The notes under the pieces: model-generated
The model's database searches: none
Seen by the model: the letters and a program-made list of their open reading frames with translations, nothing else
What the model was told of the DNA's origin: nothing
Translations under genes and position numbers: made by a program
NCBI GenBank assembly: GCA_002049455.2
Contig: KV919115.1
Coordinates: 10,798 to 74,797 of the forward strand
From: Porphyra umbilicalis
Lineage: Eukaryota > Rhodophyta > Bangiophyceae > Bangiales > Bangiaceae
Length of the DNA: 64,000 nucleotides
Reading direction: 5' to 3'
Shown here: positions 10,561 to 22,039 of the stretch, piece after piece
Layout: every line of letters begins with the position of its first letter
Position numbering within the stretch: position 1 is the first letter of the stretch

Positions 10561-12253
10561 TTACCAAAGTGCTATGACATCATCAACCACAAGAGCGTGA
10601 GAATAAGAACAATATTGATATGCGCTGCGTCGGTGTTGTGCCGACAGGGTTCCTCGTCGCCGAGGCCGTGGCGGCCGTGACGGCGCCGTCGATGGTGACG
10701 GCGATGGCGGCCAAGGGCGGTGCGACGGCGGCAGCAGCGGCGCCTCCAACGGGCGCCATCGCGACTACCCGCCCCTTCGAAGACGTCGCAGCCGGGCGGC
10801 GCTTCGGCAGCCAGTATCTGGCAGAGGCTGTCAAACTCGCTTTGGCAGAGGCTGCGGACATTGTCTTGCCCGCGGCGGCCGACACCGCATCCCCTCCACG
10901 AGCAAATGTTCCCGCCCCCTGCTACCCTCGCGGAGAGCAGCCTCGCCAACCCCTTCACTACCGCTACCACCCGACATGAAAAGCATCTGACAACGTTTTC
11001 CCGGCGAGTGGCGCTGCTACGCCGAAAAGCTTACGCACATGCGCCCATGTCCAACGTGCCGTGACTGATGAGCACGCCCCCGCCGTTGTCGTGGCGGGGC
11101 CCCGGCTGGGAGCGCGGAGGCGTGGGGAAGGCCGCTAAAGGTGGCACGGCGGCTGCGGTGGCAGATGATGTCAAGTAAAAGACAAAGATGCAGCGGCGTC
11201 TCCGAGCGTGAACCCTGGTGAAGGTGGTGGTGGCGGCAGCGGCTGAGTCAGCGGTCGCTTCGACGGCGGCGGTAGAGGCCTGCAGCGATTTTCGTGGCGG
11301 CAGTTTCATTCCGCAGGGCGCGTTTATACCCGCCTCAGACGCCGTCCCGCGCTGCTCTCCGCCCCCGCGCACGTCACCGGCGCACCGCTCTCATCCGACC
11401 AAGAGACCAGCTGGCTGGTCTGCTCCCACCCTGGTGGGAGGCGAGGTGTCATCGTCGCGCGTGGTGGCCGCGTCGGCGTGCTGACTGGCAACAGGCGCGC
11501 CGTCATTCCGTCGTGGATCAGACCGGTTGCGTTTGAGTGGACCCTGCTCTAGTCCCCGAGGCCATAGTCTCCGCGTCGGACGAGGTCTTCTGCGTCATAG
11601 ACGGCCTGGCCCCACCCAAAAGCTCTCTGAATCGGGCCGGCTGTGGCAGCGGGTGCTGTTTTACCCGCCGTTGAAGCGGGGGCGCCGGCGGGTGTCCAAG
11701 TCCGGCGCCCCGCAAACACACCGGCTGGGTGACAGCACCAGCCGGTGTGGGGGGGCGCTGCTGGTTCTCCGTGAAGTGCACTCCCTTTCAACGGCAGCAG
11801 TGGCGACGGCGGATGGCTCACCCCTGCCGCCACAGCTCCCACGGATAGGAGTCGTAGACGGAGAGAGGGCGAGCGAGAAAAGAAGGGCACACAAGGTACC
11901 ATTCTTGCCACCGCAGCAGTGTTGAGGTGGGCCCCAGATGCTGACAGCGGCGACCTTCGCCCGGCGGCCAGCACCCGCCTTGTTGGCAGTCACTCACGAG
12001 CTGCGCCGGATGGCCGTGGACGCGGGGGGAGCGGCCGGCCAGCCGTTTCTCGACGGCGCCCGCCCGGCCCCTCCCCCGGCGCCCGTGGCGTTCGCCGCCC
12101 GGGGCCACCCGCGGCCACCGCTGCTTCGTTTGTGTCAGCGGCGACATCGCCAGAGCAAAGGACGGGCGGCGGCGGGCGGCACCCGGCGCACCGAGTGAAT
12201 GGCCGATTTGCACGGGCATCGGCGCCTGGCAGCAGCGTGGATGGGGCTGTGGC

Positions 12254-12285
<32 letters not shown>

Positions 12286-15200
12286 CTGCAGGGGCAACAT
12301 TGAGCTCGGAGTGTTCGCCCTGCCCCCCCGCGGCATGCTCCGCGTCGCGTCTTGGAGCACAATGGGCAACGACAGCGTTCTCGCCACATACCCTGTAGCT
12401 ATGGCAGTACGGAATGTCGAATTGGGCGACCTTGGAGACCGCTTGCAGCTGATAAGGGCGCTGTTCGAGGCGCAGCTGCTGATCGGCTTCACCACATGAC
12501 CTGGTGGTAGGGGGGCCGATCGAAGCCGGGTCGTCGCCGTCGCGCGGGCGGGGGTGGCGGTGGTGAACTCGGCGCCGATTCGTAGTCATTATCCGGGTAA
12601 ATGCGCCCCGTTTGTATCCGCAGTGGAACGGAACGGGCCGACGGAGGCACCTCAGAGCCCGAAAGAGAGTGAACTTAGAGACCGAAACGGAACTAAATAG
12701 CGGACAAGAGACTTGCACCGAGTGCCGTGACTTCGCTATTGCATTAAAAGTTGCCAATCAGGTTGTCGTGCTGGGCGGGCCGTCAGACACTAGTGTAACC
12801 ACGCCAGTCTTGCCGGTGCGACTTGACGCGGGTGAGGGGGGTCGCCTTCCAGCTTCGCACACGCTGGGCGGGAGGATCCCCCCGCCCCGACGGCAACGTG
12901 TGCCCCGCGTGTTCCCGTGTTTGCTGGCGGCTCGGCGGCCGGCGGTTTGGCCGCGAAGTCGGCCGCGGTGCACTTTTTGGCGCCCTCTGGTGAGGCCGCG
13001 GTTCGTATTTGTATCCCTGCTGGCTCTTTGACCCCGCTATCCCCGGTGCTTGGACCTTCGACGGGCAGGGCGGCCCCTTCCCCCCCCTTGGGCGCCAGCT
13101 AAGGGGGGGGGGGGCTGTTTCCCCCTTTGAAGCGGGCGGCGGTAGGCCGGCCGGCTGCCATTCTAACGTCTGTCCCTGTTCGCGGGTTTCCTGGTGGTCG
13201 CGGCGGCGGTGCTCAACCTCACGGCGGCCAAGGACAAGGTTGTGCTCGACCTCGACTTCCCCAATATGCCTCTCAAGACGGCGGTCGTGGGGCTCTTGAG
13301 GGTGGTGCGGTTGGTGTTGGTGTGCGTATCGGCGGCAGGGATGTTGTAGGTGCTGCTGCGGTGGCTGGTGTTGGTGGTTCTCCTGATTCGGGGCGGGTTG
13401 CTCTCCCTGCTGCCGCTCCTTCCCCTGCTACTGCTCATCTCCTTGCTGTCGGGCATTGGACGCTGTTTCCTCGTGGTGGGCGCCGTCGTGGGCGCTAACC
13501 TGGGGGTGTGTCAGCGGCTCTCGCTGATGGACTTACCGGTGTTGCTGCCGCACCGCCGGCTGTCCCCCCTTTTGGTGGTCATCCTCCCCCCATTTTCGCC
13601 TCCGCGCACGCACACCGCGCACTGCTTTCACCGGCGGAGCGGGCGCCACGCGCCGCCGCGCCGCTCACGCGCGTGCGGCAGTTGCACGGCCACTCGCGGA
13701 CGGAGAGTTGCGGGAAAACGGGATCAGGGTTAGCCCGAATGGCGGTGACACAAACAGAAAGGTGGCCAGTGATCCCCTGCCTCCCCGCGTCCAACCAACG
13801 CCGGCGGGCAGCAGGGGCCGATGCGGAACTCCCTCGAGCTGGGGAGAAGCTTCAGCCCCCCCGACCCGCGGGTGAAGGGCGCCGGGGGGGCGGCCGCCAG
13901 CGGCGTGACAGCCACGAAGAGGTCTACCGGGGGGGCGATGGGTGTGCGAGGGGCGATGGCGTGTCGCTTGGATCAAAGGCTGGAGAACTGCTGCACGCAG
14001 AGATAGGAGGAAACAGCGATGGGGACGAAAAAAAGGCACGGCTTCCGATGGTGTGATGGTGAGGCGGTGGGGGATGGGGGGTCTGCGGACACGCGCGAGA
14101 GAGCTCGTTAAGCTGCGGGTGGTGTGGGAGATGCCGAAGGTGGCGCACCAGGCAGTGGAAGGCACCTCGCTCATCATAACTGAAGGGGGGGGGGGCGGAC
14201 GGCAGGGCAGTGGGGGGGGATCGGGACGGGGTGCGCCTATGACAGTGCGGTCACTCTTGCCGCATCCGCGGCACGAGATACCATGGACGATTCTTGGCAC
14301 CAGGTTGCCGCTATGCCGCCTCCCGCACAGAACGCGTCACTGAGGACGGGCGGAGCGCGCTCCTCTTCTTTCATTCCAAAGAGGGGAGGGCGCGCAGGTC
14401 GGGCAACGGCGTTGCGGGTCGTCGTCGCCGCCATGCAACTGTCCCCCGCCGCCGTTTCTTCGCCGACGCCGTCCTCACCGACGATTCCGCCCTTGATGAC
14501 GTCGTTGCGGATCCATGGGGCGTCTAGAGGCGGCCGCCGACACCCGCTCTTCGCGTCTCGCCGCCGACACTCAGCGTCACGGTGGTTGCCGCCACGCGGG
14601 TGCCGAGGCCGGCCAGCGCCACTGGCGCCAAGCGGTCCACTGTCGCCGTGGGGGCGGCCCCGTGCGACAACGCCGCCGCTACCGCGGCCGCCGCATTCCT
14701 TACTGCAACCGGTGGCAACCGCCACTTGGTCCCCGCCGCGCCGCTTTCCACGCTGACGGTTGCGCCGACGGGGGCGCAGGCAAGCCATCCACGACCATCT
14801 TCAGGAGGGGGGGGGCCCGCTGACCTCTTTCTTGTCGCCTGGGGAAACGACGCTGGTGCGCACGTCGTCGTGGCTTGGCCTTTGTGCCGTCTGGCAGGAG
14901 ACGTTGCAAGAACGAGGCGACATTTTTTTTATTGCAGGACGACTGCCGCAGAGCGGAACGACCGTCAGTGACCGCCTGAGTGCCGAAAGCCGGCACGTCA
15001 CAAGTGCCCTTATTGGATTCCGTGCGGCCTATTTCGGCATACCACTGCGAACGGTGGCAAAGGCCGACGGAAGCCGCCGAATGGTGGCGTCACGCATCCG
15101 GACCCCCCCCCTGGTGTAACCGTCGGGAGGCCGGCGGGCGCGCGTCGGGCGTGCGAGCCGCCGCTCTCCCCGCACGATGAGTGCGTAGCTGTCATTTAGA

Positions 15201-18080
15201 ATCGAATGCAGTTTCGCTGCGCCTTTGATGGGGTATTCCTCGCTTTCTTTGCAGGTCTGAGTTTTGGTGTTAATGCAAGCAGACCAGTGCGAGCCGCGTT
15301 TCCGTCATCATGCATGCCCGCGTCCGTCATTGAGACCACCCCCGCTCCCCACGTCTGCTCGGCACCCGTGCACAACACCCCTGCCCCGCACCCCTGCCCC
15401 ACACCCCTCTACCACACCCCTGTCCCACCACCCTGTTAGACCTCCCTGTCCAGCACTGCCGCCCCCGTCTGGTTCTCTGCCAAAGGCGCACCTATTCCGG
15501 GTACGACGGTTGCGGCCGCGCCGAATCGGAGTGGCAGGGAACGCTGACGACAGCTTCGTGCATTTTCGGCTTTGTGGGGCCGACACCTCGGGCTGCGGTC
15601 CGTGGATGACCGCCGTTGCAACGGCGGGCACGGCGGCGGCGCCAACGTACCTCGCACGCGGCCGTCTGCCAACTTGAGGGCAGGAGTCAATCGTTCCTGC
15701 CGGCGGGCTCCATCCTACCGGCAATTTTGGTGCCGTGAGCTCGTCGCCTCCGCGGCCGCGGCCACCGTCCCATGCCGACCATCGGTGGTGGTCACTGTGG
15801 CCAACGCGGGTGCCGCCGCCGCCACCACTGTCACTTGCACCGCAGACGCCACCGCCGCCGTGGCGCGGTGACGCCGCTACCGGCGTGCTGACTTGGCGTT
15901 GTCAGACGGTCAGCAGCGCGCACTAGCGGTTTCCGCCACTGGCCTGCTGCCGTGCCGCCCCACATCTCTCAGTGGGGGGGGGGGGGGGGCATTCGCATGT
16001 CCAGCGGCAGTGGGGGGGGGGGGAGCCGGTCGCCCACCGAATTCGACGGCGCCGCTGGGGGCCAGCGTGTTTCAGACGACTTTGCTGCTGCGGGGAGAGG
16101 CGGGGGGTGTCCCTCCTACATTGGCGGGGGCTACCGTCACCGCAGCCCCGCGCCCTCAGCCTCTCCCTGTGACCGCTGATGTTGTCGTCCGCGCCAAAGA
16201 CGACCAGCTCTCAATAGCCCGTGCCGCTCCGTCGCCGACGCGCCGGGAGTTCATGCCGGCTCCAGTCGCCCCACGGCCTGTCGTCACGCCGAAGGCGGCG
16301 CTGGCCGCTGGCGTGTTGATGACGATAGCGCTACTGCGCAGCGCGACCTCAATATCCAACGCCTGGGCGCGGCCGAACTTATGGCCGGGCTTCCGGTCGA
16401 CGCCAACGTCGCGGGCCGCGTCACCGCCAGCGGCGGTGTCAGCACAGGCGGCCGCGACCGCCGCCCCGCCGCCACCCTACCCGTACATGTCTGCGGGGTG
16501 CCGACGCTGCCGGCTACCTAGAAATCATGCGGAGCCGACGTCCCTCTTATCTGATTCCGACGGGTGCGGTGCCGCCGCAAGTGCAATCACCGCCACCACT
16601 ACGTCTTCGCTGTTGTACGGCCCGCATGCACGGACAGCCGGAGGCCCCTGCTTCCCTCGCACTCGGCGACGTGTGCACCGCCCTCAAGTTTTTTCCTCCC
16701 CCGCGGCCGCCGCTGTCGCCGCCGCCCCACCGGCGGGTGGGCTCGCCCGGAAGCGTACCGGCCCAACGTCGGACGCCCGCCGATCCCGGCCTACTTCCTG
16801 CGGTTGCCTTCAGCTGCAGCTCTCAGACTTGTCTGAAAGCGCGGCCACTCGCGCCCCCCACACACTACCGTGAATCATTCCGAGCGCTTTTGGGTGGCTC
16901 GGCTGTCCGTCGCGGTTGCCAGCGGTGGCGCAGGAATGCTGCAGCGGGCGAAAACGCGGCATGCTGCGGCAGCGCACCGCCGAGGTGGCTCCCAAGGTTG
17001 ATATCCGTCGTTTGGGGGGCGAAACAGCATGGGCAACACGAAACAGGCGCTTAAACGAGCGGCTGCCGGTTTGAAAGTGTCGAAGCACCGCCACCAGGCG
17101 ACGGGCTTCCTCGTTTGCCACCGGCAGATGCGCGAAGTGTCCCGCTCGGCCATTCGAGTCGGGCGGCCCGCCACCGTGAGGTCTTTCGGTTGGTCGCCTG
17201 CTCTCACGTCAGGGGGGGGACGGCGAGTCGTTCGCCGGCATGCAGACGGCGCTGCCCGACGCTCACCGCGGCGAGTGGCCCGCCTGCCCTGCGAAGGCTC
17301 GGCTCGGCGACCGCCCCAGTCCGCTGTGGATGCCATCTGTGATGTCGAAGCTGCGACAGCCGCGCCGGCGGCCAAGCCACCGCTGGCGTTGGCGGGCAGT
17401 AGCCACCGCAAGGGCGCTGCAGTGAGGGGGGGGGGGACGGCACGAAATCCCGTCGGCGGCCGCGAGGAGTCGGGGGGAAGAAAGCTAGAGAAGACGCTGG
17501 TGGCCTGTTAGTCCGCTGGGGAGGAGGTGGCCTCGTAGGCCACGGGCGACAGCAACTGCGAGGCCAGGTGGTGCAGAATGCCGCGCAGCGCCAGAAGCGG
17601 AAGGAAACCCCAACGGCGAGCAAAATGGGACTGGTGAGGTGAGATGTCGCCGGCAAGTACTAGCGAGACCGACGACGCGCCGGCCGGTGCGGCGCGATTG
17701 AGCCGCGTGCGGCCGAGGCCAGCATCCTCCAAGGGGGAGGGGGGGGGGGGGCGACAGCCTGGTTGGTGATTCTCCGTGTTTCAGGTCCGGGGAGCGCAGC
17801 GTCCGGTCGGGCTTGCTGCCGTTCGCAGGCAACGGCACCCCCATCGTCTCATCAGGTGCAGCGGGGCAGCCGCCGAGTGATCTTTGGCGAGGAGGGAAGA
17901 GGCAGAGGGTGGGGGCACGGCGGCGCGGCCGGCTTGTGCGGGAGTCAGCGATGACGATCGACAGGCACGACGCGGTGGTGCCCAGCTGAAGGTCTCGCCC
18001 GCAAGAGCCGCCGCGTCCACCGTCCCCACAAACAGAAGATGCCGCCGCGTCCACCGCTGCATGGGAGGGCGGGATGAGAC
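10561..18080. other. Very GC-rich tract with poly-G runs, no supported gene
   Basis: The whole stretch is GCC/GCG/CCG-rich and open in many frames on both strands, which is what such composition gives by chance. It contains many G or C homopolymers, for example around 13105, 14187, 14807, 16010, 17215, 17425 and 17740, with the longest of 16 G at 15974-15989. Translations are Ala/Pro/Arg/Gly low complexity without a recognisable domain, so I report no CDS. Exons could still hide here. Confidence 0.55.
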
Positions 18081-18370
18081 GCAACCGGCGAGTGAGGCCG
18101 TCACCTTGCCGACTGGGACAAGGGGAGGGCAGGGGAGGGAAGTGCAGGCGAGTGCGGCAGCCCGTACAGGCGAGTGAGGCAGTCCATTTGCCGACGGGCA
18201 CGAGAGAAGGGCGGGGGAGGGAACTTCAGGCGAGTGCGGCAGCCCCGTTGCCGGCGGGCACGTGGGGAGGGCGGGGGAGGGAATTGGGGGGGAGCGCAGG
18301 CGATTGACGCCATTTCGTTGATGACGGGGACGAAGGGAGGGCGAGGGAGGGCAGTAAAGGCGAGTAAGGA
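18080..18370. repeat. Minisatellite, about 60-bp unit, ~5 copies
   Basis: Units start GGCGAGTGAGGC or GGCGAGTGCGGC and end in a purine-rich GGGCGGGGGAGGGAA block. One copy is shortened. The purine block gives strong strand asymmetry. No gene is seen here. Confidence 0.8.
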
Positions 18371-19135
18371 CAGGCCAAACGGCCGTCTGTTGCAGCCCCT
18401 GAGCATACCAGAAGTGCTGACGCCAGCCCCAGGTTAGGGCGTCATCTGCGATGATGGCTGAAAAAGTGGGCCGATGGGGATTCGGCGATGACCGTCATCG
18501 CCTCCAAACCAACGCCAGGTGCTCCTTCGTACGGGTGGTCCAGATTGGCGGTGGGGGGCCACGGCGTGGAGGGACGAACGAGACGGGACACGACGACGCG
18601 GCGATGGCCACAAAGAGCAAGTGTCCCCCGCGACGTGTAACCTGTAGGATCCGGTACATGGGATTGGGGCAAGTCGTACCGACCTGCAAAAAGAGGACTC
18701 AGTCAGCAAAATGCGTCGAGGGGCCGACCAATGTCAGCCTCGTCCTGAGCTGCTACGCGAAACGGGCAGCAGCTGCGGGGTCTCTGGAGCTGGCCTGGCA
18801 GCCGTGGGATGCAAAAACACGCAGGGGCCTTCGAGTGACATTCTCAAACGGACGGCTGCGGGCCGCTCCCCCGAAGTGGCCTCGCGACCCCATTTGTTTG
18901 CCCTTGCACGAACCTGTCCAAGGATAACCACGTGAGATGTTGCCACCGTTCTCATCGGTCCACTGATGCGCGAATGTCATTGGCCGAGCGTCCCGCACGT
19001 TTGCCGACAGCACGTTTTCCCCCGCCGCGTCGGGAAAACGAGAAGGGCCCATTTTTTAGGGATCTGCCATAATATGGCGATTTGGCGCACCGATAGACGT
19101 GCTCTCAGCACATGAGCTTTGGCGTTGCAGACCTC
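18371..19135. other. Intergenic, no supported gene
   Basis: Only short overlapping frames occur on both strands. The last 30 bases (GCACATGAGCTTTGGCGTTGCA) recur at about 19507-19530, inside the neighbouring inverted-repeat element. Confidence 0.5.
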
Positions 19136-19137
19136 TA

Positions 19138-20000
19138 TGGTGCGTGTCCCAAAAATGAGACATCGCGGTTTTTTCTTTCTTTCTCGGCCCACTGGCCTTC
19201 TGGAACGGTCCGAAAATGTAATGTGACCCACTCGGTCCCACTGTGCTTACAGAACAGCCCCTGACAGTGTTAGCAGAGGCCGGCACATCCTGACGTGTCA
19301 TGGAGGAAAGTGTCATTCATTGCAACTTCGACAGGTGACGATCACGCGGCCTCATCAAATGCACAGATACTAGAGCAGGCATGTGCTGACAATTTGTGCA
19401 CGAAGAAAAGGGCACCACCTTACCAATAAAAACGTGAAAAAGACCCCGATGTAGCCCCCTGTGAGGAAAACACGATTTGGGACACCCCTCATCGAAGCTC
19501 CGGCTAGCACATGAGCTTTGGCGTTGCAAACCTTTGACCCCAAGAAACTGAAAAAGACGGGCTCCAAGATCGGGGCTATCCGAGAGGTCCACCGAACAGG
19601 GCCCACAGGCGGGTATTAAGCAGGTGTCAGCCAAGCAAGCGTCGGGGGAGGCTCTTTCCATGGAGGCCAGTCGAGAATTTTCTCGTACCCAACGCCGCCT
19701 GCCCCCGTGCAGTGATGTGTCAGTCCTTCAGAAAACGCGCATGTCTCACTTTTGGGACACGCACCATAACCCCAAGAACCTGAATAGGACTGGCCCCAAG
19801 ATCAGGGTTATCTGAGAGGTGCACAGAACAGGGCCCACAGGCGGGTATTATGGAGTTGTCAGCCAAGCACGCGCGTCGGTAGAGGCTGTTTCCATGAAGG
19901 CCAGTCGAGAAATTTCTCGTACCCCACGCCGCCTGCCCCCGTGCAGTGATGTGTCAGTCCTTCAGAAAACGCGCATGTCTCATTTTTGGGACACGCACCA
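19138..20000. mobile_element. TA-flanked inverted-repeat element (Tc1/mariner-like MITE)
   Basis: The ends are a perfect inverted repeat of about 26 bases beginning TGGTGCGTGTCCCAAAAA, directly flanked by TA at 19136-19137 and 20001-20002. A TA target duplication is typical of the Tc1/mariner superfamily. No transposase frame is present, so it would be non-autonomous. A third copy of the terminal sequence lies inside at about 19740-19766, at the junction of an internal tandem duplication. Confidence 0.7.
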
Positions 20001-20002
20001 TA
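19537..20002. repeat. Tandem duplication, ~232-bp unit, two copies
   Basis: Unit 1 (19537-19768) and unit 2 (19769-20002) both start ACCCCAAGAA and end in the inverted-repeat terminus GGGACACGCACCATA. They differ at scattered positions. The duplication therefore includes the right end of the TA-flanked element. Confidence 0.88.
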
Positions 20003-20689
20003 GGAACAAGACATCATTGCACTAGCAGGAAGGGCGATTCTGCTATCTTCTACACGAAAAAAGAGGGCTACTTAGGGGTTTGTCAGGCGACGAAAAGGGT
20101 GGACAGCATTGGAGAGAGACTGTACTCTAGTGACGTCTGAGATGTACAGCAGGTCCCCAACACAAGCAGCCAAGTACTGCATCGCTCAGTTATCCTTGCG
20201 AAGAAATCGGACTTGGCTACAGGGGAAGCGCGCATTCATATCCTACCAAGACCAGAAGCAAGTCTCATGCTTAGTGTGATCGACCGGAGCGATGGGGCGT
20301 GTGACTGTCAGCACCGTGACCGGATATACGTTGCAATCGAGGGGATCGATATCAAGCGGCCTCTGCCGCGCACATGCGAGGGACAGGTGGCTGCCATTTG
20401 ATCCAGACTCGATCGCAGGTCGACCTGCACCTTTTACCCTGGCATCTTGCGTGCTTTGAGGGTCAGTGAGGGGTGCGCGATAGCGTGGTTTCCCCCGCAC
20501 AATGCTGTGCTTCCTGTGGCCGATAACCGTGACTAAAAACGGTTACTTGCCAGGGGAAACACCACGTAAGCTTCAGGAACCACAAGGTTGAGGTGCGCAC
20601 CAGACATCAGAAGGAGCGATCACTGCTAGCCGTACGCCATTTTCACGAGGTGGATACCGCATATAACATTGCGATCCGCAAGCCATGGG
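20003..20689. other. Intergenic, nothing recognised
   Basis: Composition is moderate and only short frames occur. I see no repeat or conserved coding signal. Confidence 0.4.
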
Positions 20690-21308
20690 TTATATTGAGC
20701 GCAAGGCCGGCACAGAGTGACGCGCATTCTTCTTCCGCCTCAGGCGCCACGGATTCTTGGCCGGTAGGCGCCGTCCATGGTAAGCTGTTTTGCCTCGTTT
20801 TCTGCCATAGCGGCGCTCTTACGGCATAAGTAGGCCGCGAGCGCGGGCTCAGCCGTATACCAGTAGTGGTTGTGCACGACGTCGCTGTCTTTGAATGCGC
20901 ACGCTTACGCGGGACCGCCGTAGCGCAGCTCTTTTTTACTGCCGGCAGGCGTAGTCTATGGTACGCTGATTTGCCTCGTTTGTTGCCGTTGCGGCGCTCT
21001 GAGGGCACATGTGGGCCGCGAGCGCGGGCTTAGCAGTGCACCAGGGGTAGGTGCGCAGGACGTGGCTCTCTGCGGATGCGCACGCTTACGCGGGACCGCC
21101 TCAGCGCAGCTGTTTTTTACTGCCGGCAGGCGTCGTCTGTGGTACGCTTCTTTGCCTCGTTTGTTGCCGTTGCGGTGCTCTTCGGGCACATGGGGGCCGC
21201 GAGCGCGGGCTTAGCCGGGCACCAGGGGTAGGTGCGCAGGACGTGGCTCTCTTCGGATGCGCACACGTACGCAGGACCGCCGCAGCGCAGCTCTTTTTTA
21301 CTGCCGGC
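20690..21308. repeat. 180-bp satellite array, left part
   Basis: Copies are recognised by the core TGCCGGCAGGCGT..TCT.TGGTACGCT at about 20941 and 21121, by a diverged copy at 20759, and by a copy at 21302 that is cut by the gypsy 2 LTR. Spacing is 180-182 bases. Another shared block is GCGCACGCTTACGCGGGACC. The array resumes at 33848 beyond the retroelement. Confidence 0.9.
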
Positions 21309-21992
21309 TGTGGCAGCATGGCCACACGTAGGCCTGCGAGATTTGACGGCTGATGGAGCCATTTAATTGGATGGTCCACAGACGGTCACGCCCTTCGGGC
21401 GGGTCGAACCTGGAGCACAGCCAAGTACGGCCGAGATCCGTGCTTACCGGGATTAGCTAGACTAAGCGATTTCCGAGCAATGAGGAGACCAATGCCGCGT
21501 GATCGGATAGTGGTTGGAATGACCCACTTGTGATTCCCGGACATACCACTCAACGGTCGGCTGAGATATTGCCGCACCCTTGCTCTGTTCTTTTCGTTGT
21601 GGGGATTCTTATCTGATGTGCTTGGTGCATCTCACCCTCGCCTCGGGGATTCTTGTTGGCGTGTTTTGATTGGGTCTTGGGCACGCCCCGCTGGCGGGTG
21701 TAGCCCGCGTTTGGCCCGTGTTTTTGGCCCACTGAAGAGGGTCCCCCTGAGGGTTGAGGGACGGGGACCAGTGGATATATCTGAGCGGGACAGCAGAGCG
21801 GTCCCGATCCCTTGAGGGAGGCAATTAAACGTTGAGCCGCACAACGCTGTGTCGTGTTTGCGCCTTGTATTTGCCGCCCACACCAGTTGTTTGTGTGCGT
21901 CTTGGCGCTTGCTTCCGGGGTCTTTGACGAGACTACCGAGAGCACGGGCGGGACGACCGCCCCAGCGGGATCGGCCTGCCTGTGTTGCCACA
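21309..21992 (+). repeat. 5' LTR of gypsy 2
   Basis: This is 684 bp, TGTGGCA...TGCCACA, and collinear with 33164-33847. It contains the promoter side of the element by family knowledge. I could not single out a TATA box with confidence. Confidence 0.95.
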
Positions 21993-21994
21993 TT

Positions 21995-22010
21995 TGGTGG
22001 AGCAGCAGGG
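21995..22010 (+). promoter_or_regulatory. Primer-binding site of gypsy 2
   Basis: TGGTGGAGCAGCAGGG begins two bases after the LTR. It starts with TGG, the complement of tRNA CCA, and the stretch is shared with gypsy 1 except for one base. The tRNA species is not assigned. Confidence 0.65.
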
Positions 22011-22039
22011 AAAGGAGCTCACTTTGCACCTTCGTGTTC

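Noticed and set aside
15893-16873. 326-codon plus-strand ORF
   Set aside because: It is Ala/Pro/Gly/Thr low complexity that runs through poly-G tracts and has no domain. Frame length follows composition.
20690-21308. Regularly spaced repeats as a CRISPR array
   Set aside because: The whole 180-bp unit is repeated without unique spacers, and the context is eukaryotic. It is a satellite.
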